From contig CAYTET010000009.1 of assembly GCA_964436975.1 (NCBI GenBank), forward strand, positions 1-36,668: 36,668 nucleotides of DNA, given 5' to 3'. Source of the DNA: CAYTET01 sp964436975 (GTDB taxonomy: Bacteria; Bacillota_I; Bacilli_A; Erysipelotrichales; Erysipelotrichaceae). The notes under the pieces are model-generated. The model made no database searches. It was not told the origin of the DNA and saw only the letters and a list, made by a program, of their open reading frames with translations. A program made the position numbers and the translations under genes. Below, piece by piece: positions 15,873-23,644 of the stretch. The stretch's first letter is position 1. Every line of letters begins with the position of its first letter.

Positions 15873-17234
15873 CTAATATTCAATATAATCGTCAGGGTCA
15901 TCACTGGAAGCCTGCAGACAGGTCTTCTTGTTGACCTTGTATCCTTTTAATATCGGCAGCGGGCCTTTCAGAATAGGATCATCCGTATCGACAAGGTGCT
16001 GCTGCAGTCTGGCACTCAATTCATTCTTCACATCCAGACAGTTTTCGTCATCGCACAGGTTATGCTGCTCAGTAGGATCGTAGTACAGGTCAAACAAGCC
16101 CTCCCGGTATTTGTGCATTTCCGCCAGGCCGTGCTCCATCAAGAAAGTTTTAGGCGCAGACTCATCAATGTTGGACAGATTAATCTTATCCCATGAATCA
16201 TCATAATAGCGAATATACTTATACCTTTCCGTCCGCACACAGCGGGCCGGTTCATAAGAAGTATGGAAATTGATCTCGGCATAAACCTGCTGATCGCAGA
16301 TCGGCTGGTTTTCCATAATCAAGCCGGCAAATGACTGGCCCTGCAGATAGGCGGGTCGGGTCAGCTGCAATAAATCACACAGCGTGGGAAATAAGTCCAC
16401 CTGCGAGAAAAGGCCGTCATAGACAGTGCCGTTGCACTGGCTGCCGGGATAACGCAGTATCATGCTCACTCCGATGCCCGCATCATTTAAAGTGCATTTG
16501 TTAAAAGGCATTGCGACGCCGTGATCGGTTGTAAAGATAACAATTGTGTCCGTATAATGACCGCTTTCGTGCAGAGCCTTTAAGACAAGGCCGATGCTTT
16601 CATCAGCCTGGGCGGCGGAAGTCAGAAACTGAGCCTGATCCGTTCTGTTTTCCTCATTGTTATAAACCGGATTCACCGGTTTAACGTAGCGCTGGTCAAT
16701 CTGACTGTTGATATTCTTGGGATATGGCCGGTGGGTTGAATGCAGTCCGTACGTCAGCATAAATGGGCTGGCGGAATGATACTCTTTAAGCCACAAGGCC
16801 GCTTGTTCAGCGTTGCGCCGGTCCCAGTCGCACAGTTCTTCTTTCTTATATGTCTTCGGATCAGTCGTTAATACATCCTGATAACCCAGTTCATGCAGGC
16901 TGGCCTGATTGATGTCAAGATACGAACCGACTTCATGCTGGATGCCACTAATGGCCGTACGATAGCCATGATCAGACAGAAAACTGGCCAGATGCTGATG
17001 CGGATCGTAAAGCGCAAAGCCTCGCTGGGCTAAACCCAGCATGCCGTTTTGATGCGGATACAGACCCGTCAGCAGACAGGCCCGGCTGGGCGAACAAGTC
17101 GGTCCGCAGCTGAAGGCTTCAGTAAAAACAACAGCCTCTTCGGCCAGCTTCTTTAAATTGGGCGTTATAGCCGCCTGGCCGTAAACTGAAATCAGACGAC
17201 CCGTATCATGGGTATTTATGTACAAGACGTTCAT
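15873..17234 (-). CDS. Cys-type sulfatase without signal peptide; N-sulfoglucosamine sulfohydrolase-like
   Basis: A 453-residue type I sulfatase. The formylglycine signature is C47-SPSR-A-C-LLTG, so Cys47 is the residue matured by the neighbouring anSME. 'FTTDHG' and an N-terminal 'NTHDTGR' supply metal ligands. The run following the signature, 'YPHQNGMLGL', resembles N-sulfoglucosamine sulfohydrolases (sulfamidases), so heparan-type N-sulfate removal is a candidate activity. The protein begins directly with the first beta strand; no signal peptide or membrane segment is seen, so it should be cytoplasmic, consistent with PTS uptake of its substrate. Sulfatase class is firm; the N-sulfatase call is tentative. 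Confidence 0.93.
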   Translation of the reverse strand: MNVLYINTHDTGRLISVYGQAAITPNLKKLAEEAVVFTEAFSCGPTCSPSRACLLTGLYPHQNGMLGLAQRGFALYDPHQHLASFLSDHGYRTAISGIQHEVGSYLDINQASLHELGYQDVLTTDPKTYKKEELCDWDRRNAEQAALWLKEYHSASPFMLTYGLHSTHRPYPKNINSQIDQRYVKPVNPVYNNEENRTDQAQFLTSAAQADESIGLVLKALHESGHYTDTIVIFTTDHGVAMPFNKCTLNDAGIGVSMILRYPGSQCNGTVYDGLFSQVDLFPTLCDLLQLTRPAYLQGQSFAGLIMENQPICDQQVYAEINFHTSYEPARCVRTERYKYIRYYDDSWDKINLSNIDESAPKTFLMEHGLAEMHKYREGLFDLYYDPTEQHNLCDDENCLDVKNELSARLQQHLVDTDDPILKGPLPILKGYKVNKKTCLQASSDDPDDYIEY

Positions 17235-17246
17235 GCTATCACTCCC

Positions 17247-18776
17247 CTATCTGATAAAAATCGGACTGCTCCAAGCAATCGCCCCGTTTTTCTGCCAGAT
17301 TCTAACCCGCAGCTGAGCACAGTCCGCTGTCGAGATTGTTTCTTCATAATGGGCTGTATAGGCATTCTGGGCGGCTGCCCGGCCTATTTTGAACTTGTAG
17401 GCATTATGCCACCAGGGATCGGTGCGATAGTATTCTGTAAAATTATAACGCTCCTGCAGCAGTTTTTTGACTTCATCGTCCATTGAAACGATGTGCGAGG
17501 CTGCCAGCAGTTCTTTTACCGTATAAACAGCTTCGACATCATCCATATTGATCCTGACATATGAGTCAATATCATCTTCAATCTCAATGATAAATCCTTC
17601 CGTTGTAACCGCACTCGGGCCCATCCATTTGCCGGAATCCGATGTTGAATGCGTTGTTAGCTGGAACGCCAGTTCTTTTTCAGTCTGGCTGATAATCTTC
17701 TGGCCGAAAGTGCTCCAGCACTTTTCAACAGAAATAAGCCGGCCCGGCGTTGTCACCCGGCCCTGCCATGTCTTTTTTAAAAGATCGGGGAAGACTCTAG
17801 TATCCGGACCCCAGCCTGCCTGCAGGAAGAACTTAAAGCGAACAGTTTGAGGCAGCGGTTCATCTTCGTAAGCAGAAGTATGGGGAATCATTCTGATGAC
17901 CCGCTCATCCTTCAAGACTTCAATTCGGTCAATGGCATTGCCCCCGACCGCATCAACCCTGAGGGTAGCCTGCGGACTTGAACTGATGATATCTCCCATC
18001 ATCGCATTATTAATATTGAAGGCCAGATTCATCCGCTCACCTGAAACGCCATAGGTATGGCGGCTTTTCAGGGCCTGCCAGATGCTTTCTTTGGTATTGC
18101 CATCAGCAATTACGGCTGTGCTTCCATAGCCAAAGACACCGGGACAGGAATGATTATCACCGGCCGCGATTATGCCAAAGCGATGGCCCTGCTTAAGCCC
18201 AGCCGAAACACAGGTCATGCCGGTGCGCGGGCCCATATGGATATGACGGTTCATGGGAATGCAGGTATCATCATCCTCTGAACTGCCGTGCGACGAATAA
18301 ATCTCAGCCAGCGGTGAAAAGGCATCATTCTGGGTGGCCCAGTTCTTGCCGCGGTTATCCAGCTGGTAGGCCAGATGGTGCGGAATGCCTATGACGGCGT
18401 CATCTTTATAATGCTTCACAAGATCGGCATAGCGCAAAGGAAAAACCGGATTGCCGTCATTGCCTAAAAAGAAAACGTTATGGTCACCGTCTTGGCCGGC
18501 GCCCTGCCACTCGTAACCCATGAACATAGGATAGCCGTTCTGATTGGCCTTAGTGGTAAACTGGCGAATATACTCCCAGTCTTTCTGAATGGCCTCATCT
18601 TCATAGCGGTCTTCTACACCCAGCCCGCTGTTGTCTTTGCGCATATAAAAGGGATAATAGGCGATGGGCCAGAAGTCCATCATATCCTGCATTTGTTCAA
18701 ACCACCGGGGCAGCTCTGAAATGCCTTCATGATGAAGATTGCTGTGGAAATCAGTCCATAATATCTTTTTGCTCAT
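17247..18776 (-). CDS. PHP-like metallohydrolase of DUF3604 type
   Basis: A 509-residue protein with scattered His/Asp motifs of the PHP superfamily: N-terminal 'WTDFHSNLHHEG', 'GIPHHLAY', 'YSSHGSSE' and 'AAGDNHSCPG'. The last is followed by 'ALKSRHTYGVSGERM' and 'NNAMMGD', an arrangement I recognise from DUF3604 proteins. The C-terminal 230 residues appear beta-rich and unfamiliar. There is no signal peptide, unlike many exported DUF3604 proteins. It lies between the NanE-like and sulfatase genes with gaps of about 12 bases, so it is part of the same pathway. A metal-dependent phosphatase or glycan hydrolase role is possible; no function is established here. Confidence 0.65.
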   Translation of the reverse strand: MSKKILWTDFHSNLHHEGISELPRWFEQMQDMMDFWPIAYYPFYMRKDNSGLGVEDRYEDEAIQKDWEYIRQFTTKANQNGYPMFMGYEWQGAGQDGDHNVFFLGNDGNPVFPLRYADLVKHYKDDAVIGIPHHLAYQLDNRGKNWATQNDAFSPLAEIYSSHGSSEDDDTCIPMNRHIHMGPRTGMTCVSAGLKQGHRFGIIAAGDNHSCPGVFGYGSTAVIADGNTKESIWQALKSRHTYGVSGERMNLAFNINNAMMGDIISSSPQATLRVDAVGGNAIDRIEVLKDERVIRMIPHTSAYEDEPLPQTVRFKFFLQAGWGPDTRVFPDLLKKTWQGRVTTPGRLISVEKCWSTFGQKIISQTEKELAFQLTTHSTSDSGKWMGPSAVTTEGFIIEIEDDIDSYVRINMDDVEAVYTVKELLAASHIVSMDDEVKKLLQERYNFTEYYRTDPWWHNAYKFKIGRAAAQNAYTAHYEETISTADCAQLRVRIWQKNGAIAWSSPIFIR

Positions 18777-18788
18777 AATGGTTTCCTT

Positions 18789-19514
18789 TCAATAGAACAG
18801 GCTGCGCTCTTCCGCAAAGCCGCAGATATGATCATGGAAGCGTCTAGTAACTAAATGTGGCCGGGTTATTGCGCTGCCTACCACAACGGCATAGCAGCCA
18901 TAATGAAGAGCCCTGATGGCATCATCCGGCGTCCATATTTTACCTTCCATAACTACTTTGGCCCGGCCTTGGGCCGCCTTGACCATCCGGCAGACCATCG
19001 GCCAGTCGGGCAGATCAGTTGACTTGGCATTCGCAGAGAAGCGGTAGAAGGTCGGAGCCACAAAATCGGCGCCCCGGCTGATGGCCCCTTGGGCATCAAC
19101 ATCATCCCTGACATCCGCAAAAATCAGTTTGCCGGGATACTCTTTCTTAATCAGCGGAATGATGTCCCAGGCCTGATGGCAGTCAATAAGACGCGGCGTT
19201 CCGTCAATAGCAATGATATCAGCCCCCGCCTCAAAGCAGGCTTTCACTTCCGCCATGGTCGGCGTCATAAACACTTCGGTGTCCTGACGCGGTTTCTTCC
19301 ACAGGCCGATTACGCACACTTCCGGAAAGGCTTGTTTTACTTCTCTGATGTTTTCCGGTTCATTGATGCGCAGACCGTCAGCCTGGCCCCAGACGGCCGC
19401 CTTAGCTAAAGCCACGATGCAGCCCGGCTGATACTGGGGATCATCCTTTTTTACCTGACAGCTTATAATCAGGCCGTTATTGATGTTCTTTAGAATCTGC
19501 TGATTGGTTAACAT
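18789..19514 (-). CDS. nanE: NanE-like N-acylmannosamine-6-phosphate 2-epimerase
   Basis: A 241-residue TIM-barrel protein of the NanE family, which converts ManNAc-6-P to GlcNAc-6-P. Family blocks are 'LIISCQVKKDDP', 'VIGLWKKPRQDTEVFMTPT', 'ADIIAIDGTPR', 'VVMEGKIWTPDDA' and 'YAVVVGSAITRP'. The loop after strand 6, usually close to GTTLSGYT, reads 'APTFYRFSANAKS', so the substrate may be a modified amino sugar. No nanA, nanK, nagA or nagB is nearby, so this is not an ordinary sialic acid operon. The start overlaps the YcxB-like gene by 38 bases. Confidence 0.82.
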   Translation of the reverse strand: MLTNQQILKNINNGLIISCQVKKDDPQYQPGCIVALAKAAVWGQADGLRINEPENIREVKQAFPEVCVIGLWKKPRQDTEVFMTPTMAEVKACFEAGADIIAIDGTPRLIDCHQAWDIIPLIKKEYPGKLIFADVRDDVDAQGAISRGADFVAPTFYRFSANAKSTDLPDWPMVCRMVKAAQGRAKVVMEGKIWTPDDAIRALHYGCYAVVVGSAITRPHLVTRRFHDHICGFAEERSLFY

Positions 19515-20025
19515 TAGGCGCCATCCTTCCCAGCATGCTGACCGTTTCCTGTAGATTATCCCCTATCGTGCTGACGGGAATAATCAGGGTATTGTTCTTG
19601 CCCTTAGCGTCACGGTAGAAAATCATGCATATCGTTTTGGTAAAGTCATAAGTGATAATATCATCAGAAGTTATTTTAAAACTGGTTTCATCGCTTTTCA
19701 CCGCAATTGAATCGGTCATTTCCACATGAATTCTATGGAAATTGATGAGGTCAGTATTTTCGTCTATTTTTTTACTGATTCGGCTGAAGACCACCCGCCA
19801 GTAGATCTTCGGAAAGATCAGAAACACCAGCAGCGCTTCAATGAGTATGACAAACAGCGACGCTGTTTTGATTCCCATGATCAGCAGGGTTATTACACTT
19901 AGCAGAATGGCAAAAGCTACCGACAGGGAAACTGCCTTCTGCTGGATCTTCTTGTCATGGATTGCCAGATATCCGTTCATATCCCGGATATCTTCTTTTG
20001 TTAATTGATAATCGAATGCGAGCAT
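19477..20025 (-). CDS. YcxB-like membrane protein
   Basis: A 182-residue protein with two adjacent transmembrane helices (about residues 31-50 and 55-75) and a C-terminal cytoplasmic beta-rich domain containing 'KITSDDIITYDFTKTICMIFYRD', the pattern of YcxB-like proteins. Function is unknown in the family. It sits between the PTS permease genes and the sugar-processing genes and overlaps the NanE-like start by 38 bases, so translation is linked to the pathway. A sensory or transporter-accessory role is only a guess. Confidence 0.65.
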   Translation of the reverse strand: MLAFDYQLTKEDIRDMNGYLAIHDKKIQQKAVSLSVAFAILLSVITLLIMGIKTASLFVILIEALLVFLIFPKIYWRVVFSRISKKIDENTDLINFHRIHVEMTDSIAVKSDETSFKITSDDIITYDFTKTICMIFYRDAKGKNNTLIIPVSTIGDNLQETVSMLGRMAPNVNQSADSKEHQ

Positions 20026-20054
20026 ACGTCCTCCTTAACCTTCCCTGATAAAGA

Positions 20055-20088
20055 TAAGGGCCAGATGAACAGGTTCAGCTGGCCCTTA
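20055..20088 (-). promoter_or_regulatory. Intercistronic hairpin between PTS IID and the catabolic genes
   Basis: TAAGGGCCAG (20055-20064) pairs perfectly with CTGGCCCTTA (20079-20088), with an inner TGAAC/GTTCA helix. There is no T tract after it on the minus strand, so it is more likely an mRNA-stabilising, processing or partial-termination element than a full terminator. Confidence 0.6.
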
Positions 20089-20095
20089 GATTGAA

Positions 20096-20932
20096 TTATG
20101 CCAGAATAGTCGTGAAGTATCCGATAATCGAGATAATCAGCATGAACAGCATGATCATATTGACACTGACACGCTTCTTGGCTAAGAGGTGATAGACAAC
20201 CATCGCCCCGATAAAGACTAAGAGTTTAGGCTGAATGCCGTTGATGATGTTGTTGACATTAACGGTCATTTCACCGGAAACAAACTGCAGACCGGTATTG
20301 ATCTTGCAAGTGGAGGCCGTAACGGCTCCGATAACAGTAAGACCGACAATGTTGGCGGCACTGATAATGCGATCCTTGATGCCGCTGGCTAAAATTGTCT
20401 GCACTCCGGTAATACCCATCTTATAGCTGTTATAGAACAGCAGCCAGGAAACCGTGGGAACAATCGCCCAGAACAGGGCAATGTAAACCAGCGGACCCAC
20501 AATGGAGCCGTTTTCAGCGGAGATGCCAATGCCGATAGCTAAGATAATAGGAACTAATGTCGACTGGAACAATGAATCGAACAGACCAGCGCACGGACCC
20601 ATCAGAGCGGTCTTGATGCTGGTGGACAGTTCATCAGGAACCTCCGGATTCTTGGCCTTTTCTTCTTCAATGCCCAGGGTAATGCCGACGATAAGGCCGC
20701 CCCAGATAGGCTCGGTGTTAAAGAACTCCATATGGCGTTCCATTAAATCCTGCTGTTTAGCCTTGTCATTGGGATAAAGCTTATCCTTGGCTGTCCATAA
20801 AGAGCGAACCAGAGCCGGCGCCTGCATGATCTCCATGTTCTGAGTTGACAGGTTCAGCCACATCCAGTTAAACCAGGCCTTGCGTACATCCTTCTTTGTC
20901 AGAAGGGACTTGTTTTCAACAGTTTCCGACAT
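20096..20932 (-). CDS. PTS mannose-family transporter subunit IID
   Basis: A 278-residue membrane subunit of the mannose/N-acetylgalactosamine (AgaD/ManZ) PTS family. 'TKKDVRKAWFNWMWLNLS' opens the conserved N-terminus and 'MEFFNTEPIWGGLIVGITLG' and 'ALMGPCAGLFDSLFQ' are family hallmarks, followed by hydrophobic C-terminal helices. The ATG at 20932 is preferred because AAGGAGG in the end of the IIC gene lies upstream. An upstream extension would overlap IIC and add an arginine-rich tail absent from homologues. Together with IIC it forms the sugar channel. Confidence 0.92.
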   Translation of the reverse strand: MSETVENKSLLTKKDVRKAWFNWMWLNLSTQNMEIMQAPALVRSLWTAKDKLYPNDKAKQQDLMERHMEFFNTEPIWGGLIVGITLGIEEEKAKNPEVPDELSTSIKTALMGPCAGLFDSLFQSTLVPIILAIGIGISAENGSIVGPLVYIALFWAIVPTVSWLLFYNSYKMGITGVQTILASGIKDRIISAANIVGLTVIGAVTASTCKINTGLQFVSGEMTVNVNNIINGIQPKLLVFIGAMVVYHLLAKKRVSVNMIMLFMLIISIIGYFTTILA

Positions 20933-20933
20933 A

Positions 20934-21698
20934 TTAGGCACCCTCCTTCTGCAGCAGTCCGCCAAAGCGGAAGTCAATTAAGGCAAAGACAAGGGAGACG
21001 ACCAGAATCGAAATGACACTGACGCCAAAACTTGTGTAGAGAACAAAGCCAAATGCGAAATAGATGAGTTCATAGGACTGCTTGACACAGGTCTTCAGAA
21101 TGATCGCAAAGCCAATCAGCGGCAGCATTCCGCCGAAGATTCCGATAATCGAAGAAACCCATGAAGGAATCGAATTCATCAGACTCTGCATCGGCGCCGG
21201 GCCGAGCAGACAGGCCAGGAAAATCGGCGTAAAGCGGCAGACGAACAGGAAGATATTGCCAAACAGCGGCACATTGGCGGCAACATCGAGTTTGCCTTCC
21301 TGAATCTTCTTGCTCATAAAATGAGCCCAGTAGACGTTGATAATCTTTACAAAGTTCCAAACAAAGATTCCTAACGCTCCAAGCAGAGCAGCCAGGGCTA
21401 GAGCTTCATCGGTCGATGCTCCTGATGTCATGGCCAGCGGAATGCCGATGTAAGCCGCAAAGTTAATGTCATTTGCCGCTACACCGCCCACTGTAATCGT
21501 GCCTAAATATAATGAGTTGATTGCGCAGCCGAAGATGATGCCTTTAGAAACATCACCCAGAATTGCGCCAATAAGCATACCGGCAACTAACGGACGACCG
21601 ATGGTCCACCAGCCACCAAGATCACCCCATAAAGGGATTGACCATTTTGCGCCGCAATAGCCTAACAAGCCTATGAGAAGCGCCTGAATAAAACTCAT
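20934..21698 (-). CDS. PTS mannose-family transporter subunit IIC
   Basis: A 254-residue integral membrane protein of the AgaC/ManY type, with six to eight hydrophobic segments. 'GRPLVAGMLIGAILGDVSKG' and 'INSLYLGTITVGGV' are typical of mannose-family IIC. GGAGGAAAAAAG precedes the start. It pairs with IID, whose start follows the IIC stop by one base. A 7-bp hairpin lies in the gap from the IIB gene. Confidence 0.93.
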   Translation of the reverse strand: MSFIQALLIGLLGYCGAKWSIPLWGDLGGWWTIGRPLVAGMLIGAILGDVSKGIIFGCAINSLYLGTITVGGVAANDINFAAYIGIPLAMTSGASTDEALALAALLGALGIFVWNFVKIINVYWAHFMSKKIQEGKLDVAANVPLFGNIFLFVCRFTPIFLACLLGPAPMQSLMNSIPSWVSSIIGIFGGMLPLIGFAIILKTCVKQSYELIYFAFGFVLYTSFGVSVISILVVSLVFALIDFRFGGLLQKEGA

Positions 21699-21719
21699 AT
21701 CTTTTTTCCTCCTTTATCC

Positions 21720-21738
21720 ACGCCTTTGAACAAGGCGT
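21720..21738 (-). promoter_or_regulatory. Small intercistronic hairpin between IIB and IIC
   Basis: ACGCCTT (21720-21726) pairs perfectly with AAGGCGT (21732-21738) around a 5-base loop just after the IIB stop. There is no T tract, so it is probably a structural or processing element. Confidence 0.45.
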
Positions 21739-21741
21739 CCC

Positions 21742-22230
21742 TTACTGTTTAATCTTTCCGGCAACAGCAGTCCATTCGGTTACACTGCCGCTGGCCCCGA
21801 TAGCATTGAAGAAGACATGCACTCCCTGCTCGTTCAAATCAGTGCAGGCCTGAACATCTTCAGGATGAAGCGTGGCATAATCAACACACTTGACCCCGTT
21901 TTTAGCCATCTGCGGGCCGATGTTCAATGACTTGGGTAAATCATCAATCTGCCCCAGAAGCTGCACATAGGTTCGCGGATTCTTCATAAGCAGCAAAGTG
22001 CTTACTTCATCTGTCAGGGCCTGGCTGATGTGGCTGAGTGAATCAGCGACTGTATAGACATTAGCCGTCAGCTGCTTGGGAACCGCCGTCTCAAAAATCG
22101 ATTTGAGAATGGGGTTGGTAGCCGTAGAATCATCGACAACGATAATCCTCTTTATCTGGTAATCACTGACAATAAACTGCATGCACTGTCCGTGAATTAG
22201 ACGCTCATCACACCGAACTAACTTGATCAT
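21742..22230 (-). CDS. PTS mannose-family transporter subunit IIB
   Basis: A 162-residue cytoplasmic phosphotransfer protein. The signature 'RCDERLIHGQ' contains His13, the residue phosphorylated by IIA and used to phosphorylate the incoming sugar. The alpha/beta body ('IIVVDDSTATNP', 'LLLMKNP') fits the AgaV/ManX-B family and its length is normal. It is expressed between IIA and IIC in one operon with 18-base and 43-base gaps. Confidence 0.94.
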   Translation of the reverse strand: MIKLVRCDERLIHGQCMQFIVSDYQIKRIIVVDDSTATNPILKSIFETAVPKQLTANVYTVADSLSHISQALTDEVSTLLLMKNPRTYVQLLGQIDDLPKSLNIGPQMAKNGVKCVDYATLHPEDVQACTDLNEQGVHVFFNAIGASGSVTEWTAVAGKIKQ

Positions 22231-22248
22231 GCTGCTGTCTTCCTTTCT

Positions 22249-22650
22249 TTATTTAAATACATCTTCTGAAACGCGCATGGCGCAATAATCACCTGATGAA
22301 GCCATTATCTCCTTAGCCAGATCCCGCGCTGTTCCTTCATAGCCGTTTCTCTTGATGACTAATTCCAGGACCATGGGCAGTGAAGCCCCGCAGAGAATGA
22401 CGTTCTGCGTATACGCAACTGCCATCAAGGCGGCATTAAAAGGTGTAGCATTCAGGATATCTGTCACATAGACACAGCCGTCGCTGAATTCCTTGGTCTG
22501 TTCATTGATGCGGTTGCCAAACTCGGTAATTTCTTCGTCGCCGTCAAAGCAGAAAGCCTTCAGGTTTTCCTGCTTGCCGGCAATCATCTCACAGGCATTC
22601 TTCAGTCCCTGTGCAAAATCTGCATGCGTGCAGATAGCTATTCCGATCAT
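22249..22650 (-). CDS. PTS mannose-family transporter subunit IIA
   Basis: A 133-residue cytoplasmic protein of the EIIA-Man fold. His9 in 'IGIAICTHADFAQGL' is the phosphorylation site charged by HPr. 'CVYVTDILNATPFNAAL' and 'LCGASLPMVLEL' are family features. It is the first gene of the ten-gene minus-strand operon, directly behind the promoter shared with the divergent GntR regulator. Confidence 0.94.
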   Translation of the reverse strand: MIGIAICTHADFAQGLKNACEMIAGKQENLKAFCFDGDEEITEFGNRINEQTKEFSDGCVYVTDILNATPFNAALMAVAYTQNVILCGASLPMVLELVIKRNGYEGTARDLAKEIMASSGDYCAMRVSEDVFK

Positions 22651-22679
22651 TGTTGCCCCTTTCCTCTTTGTCTAAACTT

Positions 22680-22709
22680 ATGCTATCAAGTGCTCGAAAG
22701 ACTTGTCAA
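22680..22709 (-). promoter_or_regulatory. Promoter of the PTS/sulfatase operon
   Basis: On the minus strand TTGACA (22709-22704) is followed by 18 bases and TAGCAT (22685-22680). The -10 is weak, as expected for a regulated promoter. A TTGTCTAAA motif (22668-22676, plus strand) covers the expected start site. Confidence 0.6.
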
Positions 22710-22722
22710 TACATATTTTAGC

Positions 22723-22751
22723 TTGTATTACTATTTGTATTTTTATATAAT
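22723..22751 (+). promoter_or_regulatory. Promoter of the GntR regulator gene
   Basis: TTGTAT (22723-22728), 17 bases, then TATAAT (22746-22751). It diverges from the PTS promoter. Confidence 0.65.
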
Positions 22752-22754
22752 ACT

Positions 22755-22775
22755 TTTAGATACATGTTGTCTAAA
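22755..22775. promoter_or_regulatory. Candidate GntR operator: TTTAGA-N9-TCTAAA
   Basis: A perfect inverted repeat, TTTAGA at 22755-22760 and TCTAAA at 22770-22775, reaches into the Shine-Dalgarno of the regulator gene. The right half is TTGTCTAAA, repeated at 22668-22676 over the PTS start site. The TGTCTA core resembles half of the TGGTCTAGACCA-type sites of NagR/YvoA-class HutC regulators. Binding is inferred. Confidence 0.45.
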
Positions 22776-22784
22776 GGAGTCCCT

Positions 22785-23507
22785 ATGAACGATACAAGTT
22801 ACAACAGCAAAAAATATCAGCTTATCGAAAAGGATATTATTGATAAAATCGGCCAGGGCATCTACACGCCCAACAATCCGCTGCCGACTGAAGCTGAACT
22901 TACCAAGATGTTTAATTGTTCGCGGGTCACCGTTCGCCAGGCCCTGAGCAATCTGGTTAATAAAGGCTATATCACCAAGACCCAGGGCAGCCGGTCGTTT
23001 GTCAATGGCGGAAAAATGTTTCAGAAATCACCCCTGATAAAAAGCTTCACGGAAGACATGGAAACTTTGGGGAAGACACCCTCGACAAAAATTGTTTCCT
23101 TCAGCATCACGGAAGCCGGGGCCAGCGTAGCCCATCTGCTGGGAATTAAACCCACTGACAGCGTTTATTATATTGAAAGAACCAGAAACGCCGACGGCGT
23201 TCCTGTCATGTTTGAAAAGACCTTCATGTCAGTGGCAATGCACCCTGATCTAACTGTAAACGCTCTGGGCGGATCAAAACTGAAATACGGAAAAGATCAT
23301 GGCATGATTGTCGAGTACACCACCCAGAACATCAGTCCAATTTTTCCGCCTCTTTACATTGCCAACGAACTTGGCATCTCTGAAAAAGACCCGATTCTGC
23401 GCGTAATCAACACGAAGTATCTGGACGACAATCCTATCTTTGATTATGAGGAACTGTATATAAACAGCGAACTGTATCAAATGAACATTGTTAAAAGACG
23501 CCAATAG
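22785..23507 (+). CDS. GntR-family (HutC/UTRA) transcriptional regulator
   Basis: A 240-residue repressor-type protein. The N-terminal winged helix-turn-helix contains 'LPTEAELTKMFNCSRVTVRQAL' features (about residues 31-52). The C-terminal UTRA effector domain has 'IERTRNADGVPVMFEKTFM' and 'EYTTQNISPIFPP'. The start at 22785 follows AAAGGAG by 5 bases; the in-frame ATG at 22764 lies ahead of this Shine-Dalgarno. It is divergent from the PTS/sulfatase operon, so it most likely represses it and responds to a phosphorylated amino sugar of that pathway, as NagR does with GlcN-6-P/GlcNAc-6-P. The effector is inferred. Confidence 0.9.
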   Translation: MNDTSYNSKKYQLIEKDIIDKIGQGIYTPNNPLPTEAELTKMFNCSRVTVRQALSNLVNKGYITKTQGSRSFVNGGKMFQKSPLIKSFTEDMETLGKTPSTKIVSFSITEAGASVAHLLGIKPTDSVYYIERTRNADGVPVMFEKTFMSVAMHPDLTVNALGGSKLKYGKDHGMIVEYTTQNISPIFPPLYIANELGISEKDPILRVINTKYLDDNPIFDYEELYINSELYQMNIVKRRQ

Positions 23508-23540
23508 CAAACTTTCGCCCCTTTTGGCCGTGCAAAACAC

Positions 23541-23578
23541 CAGCATTCCAAAGCCAACTGGCTGGGAATGCTTTTTTT
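23541..23578 (+). terminator. Terminator of the GntR gene
   Basis: AGCATTCC...AGCC-AACT-GGCT-GGGAATGCT forms a stable hairpin, then seven T residues. Confidence 0.9.
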
Positions 23579-23644
23579 ATCAAAACGATTATTTTGCAAA
23601 GAAAATCTATTCTTATGTAAAGAGATAATAGTGTTTTCTTGAGA

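Noticed and set aside
18789..22650. Sialic acid (nan) operon
   Set aside because: Only a NanE-like gene is present; there is no lyase, kinase, deacetylase or sialic acid transporter, while sulfatase genes are.
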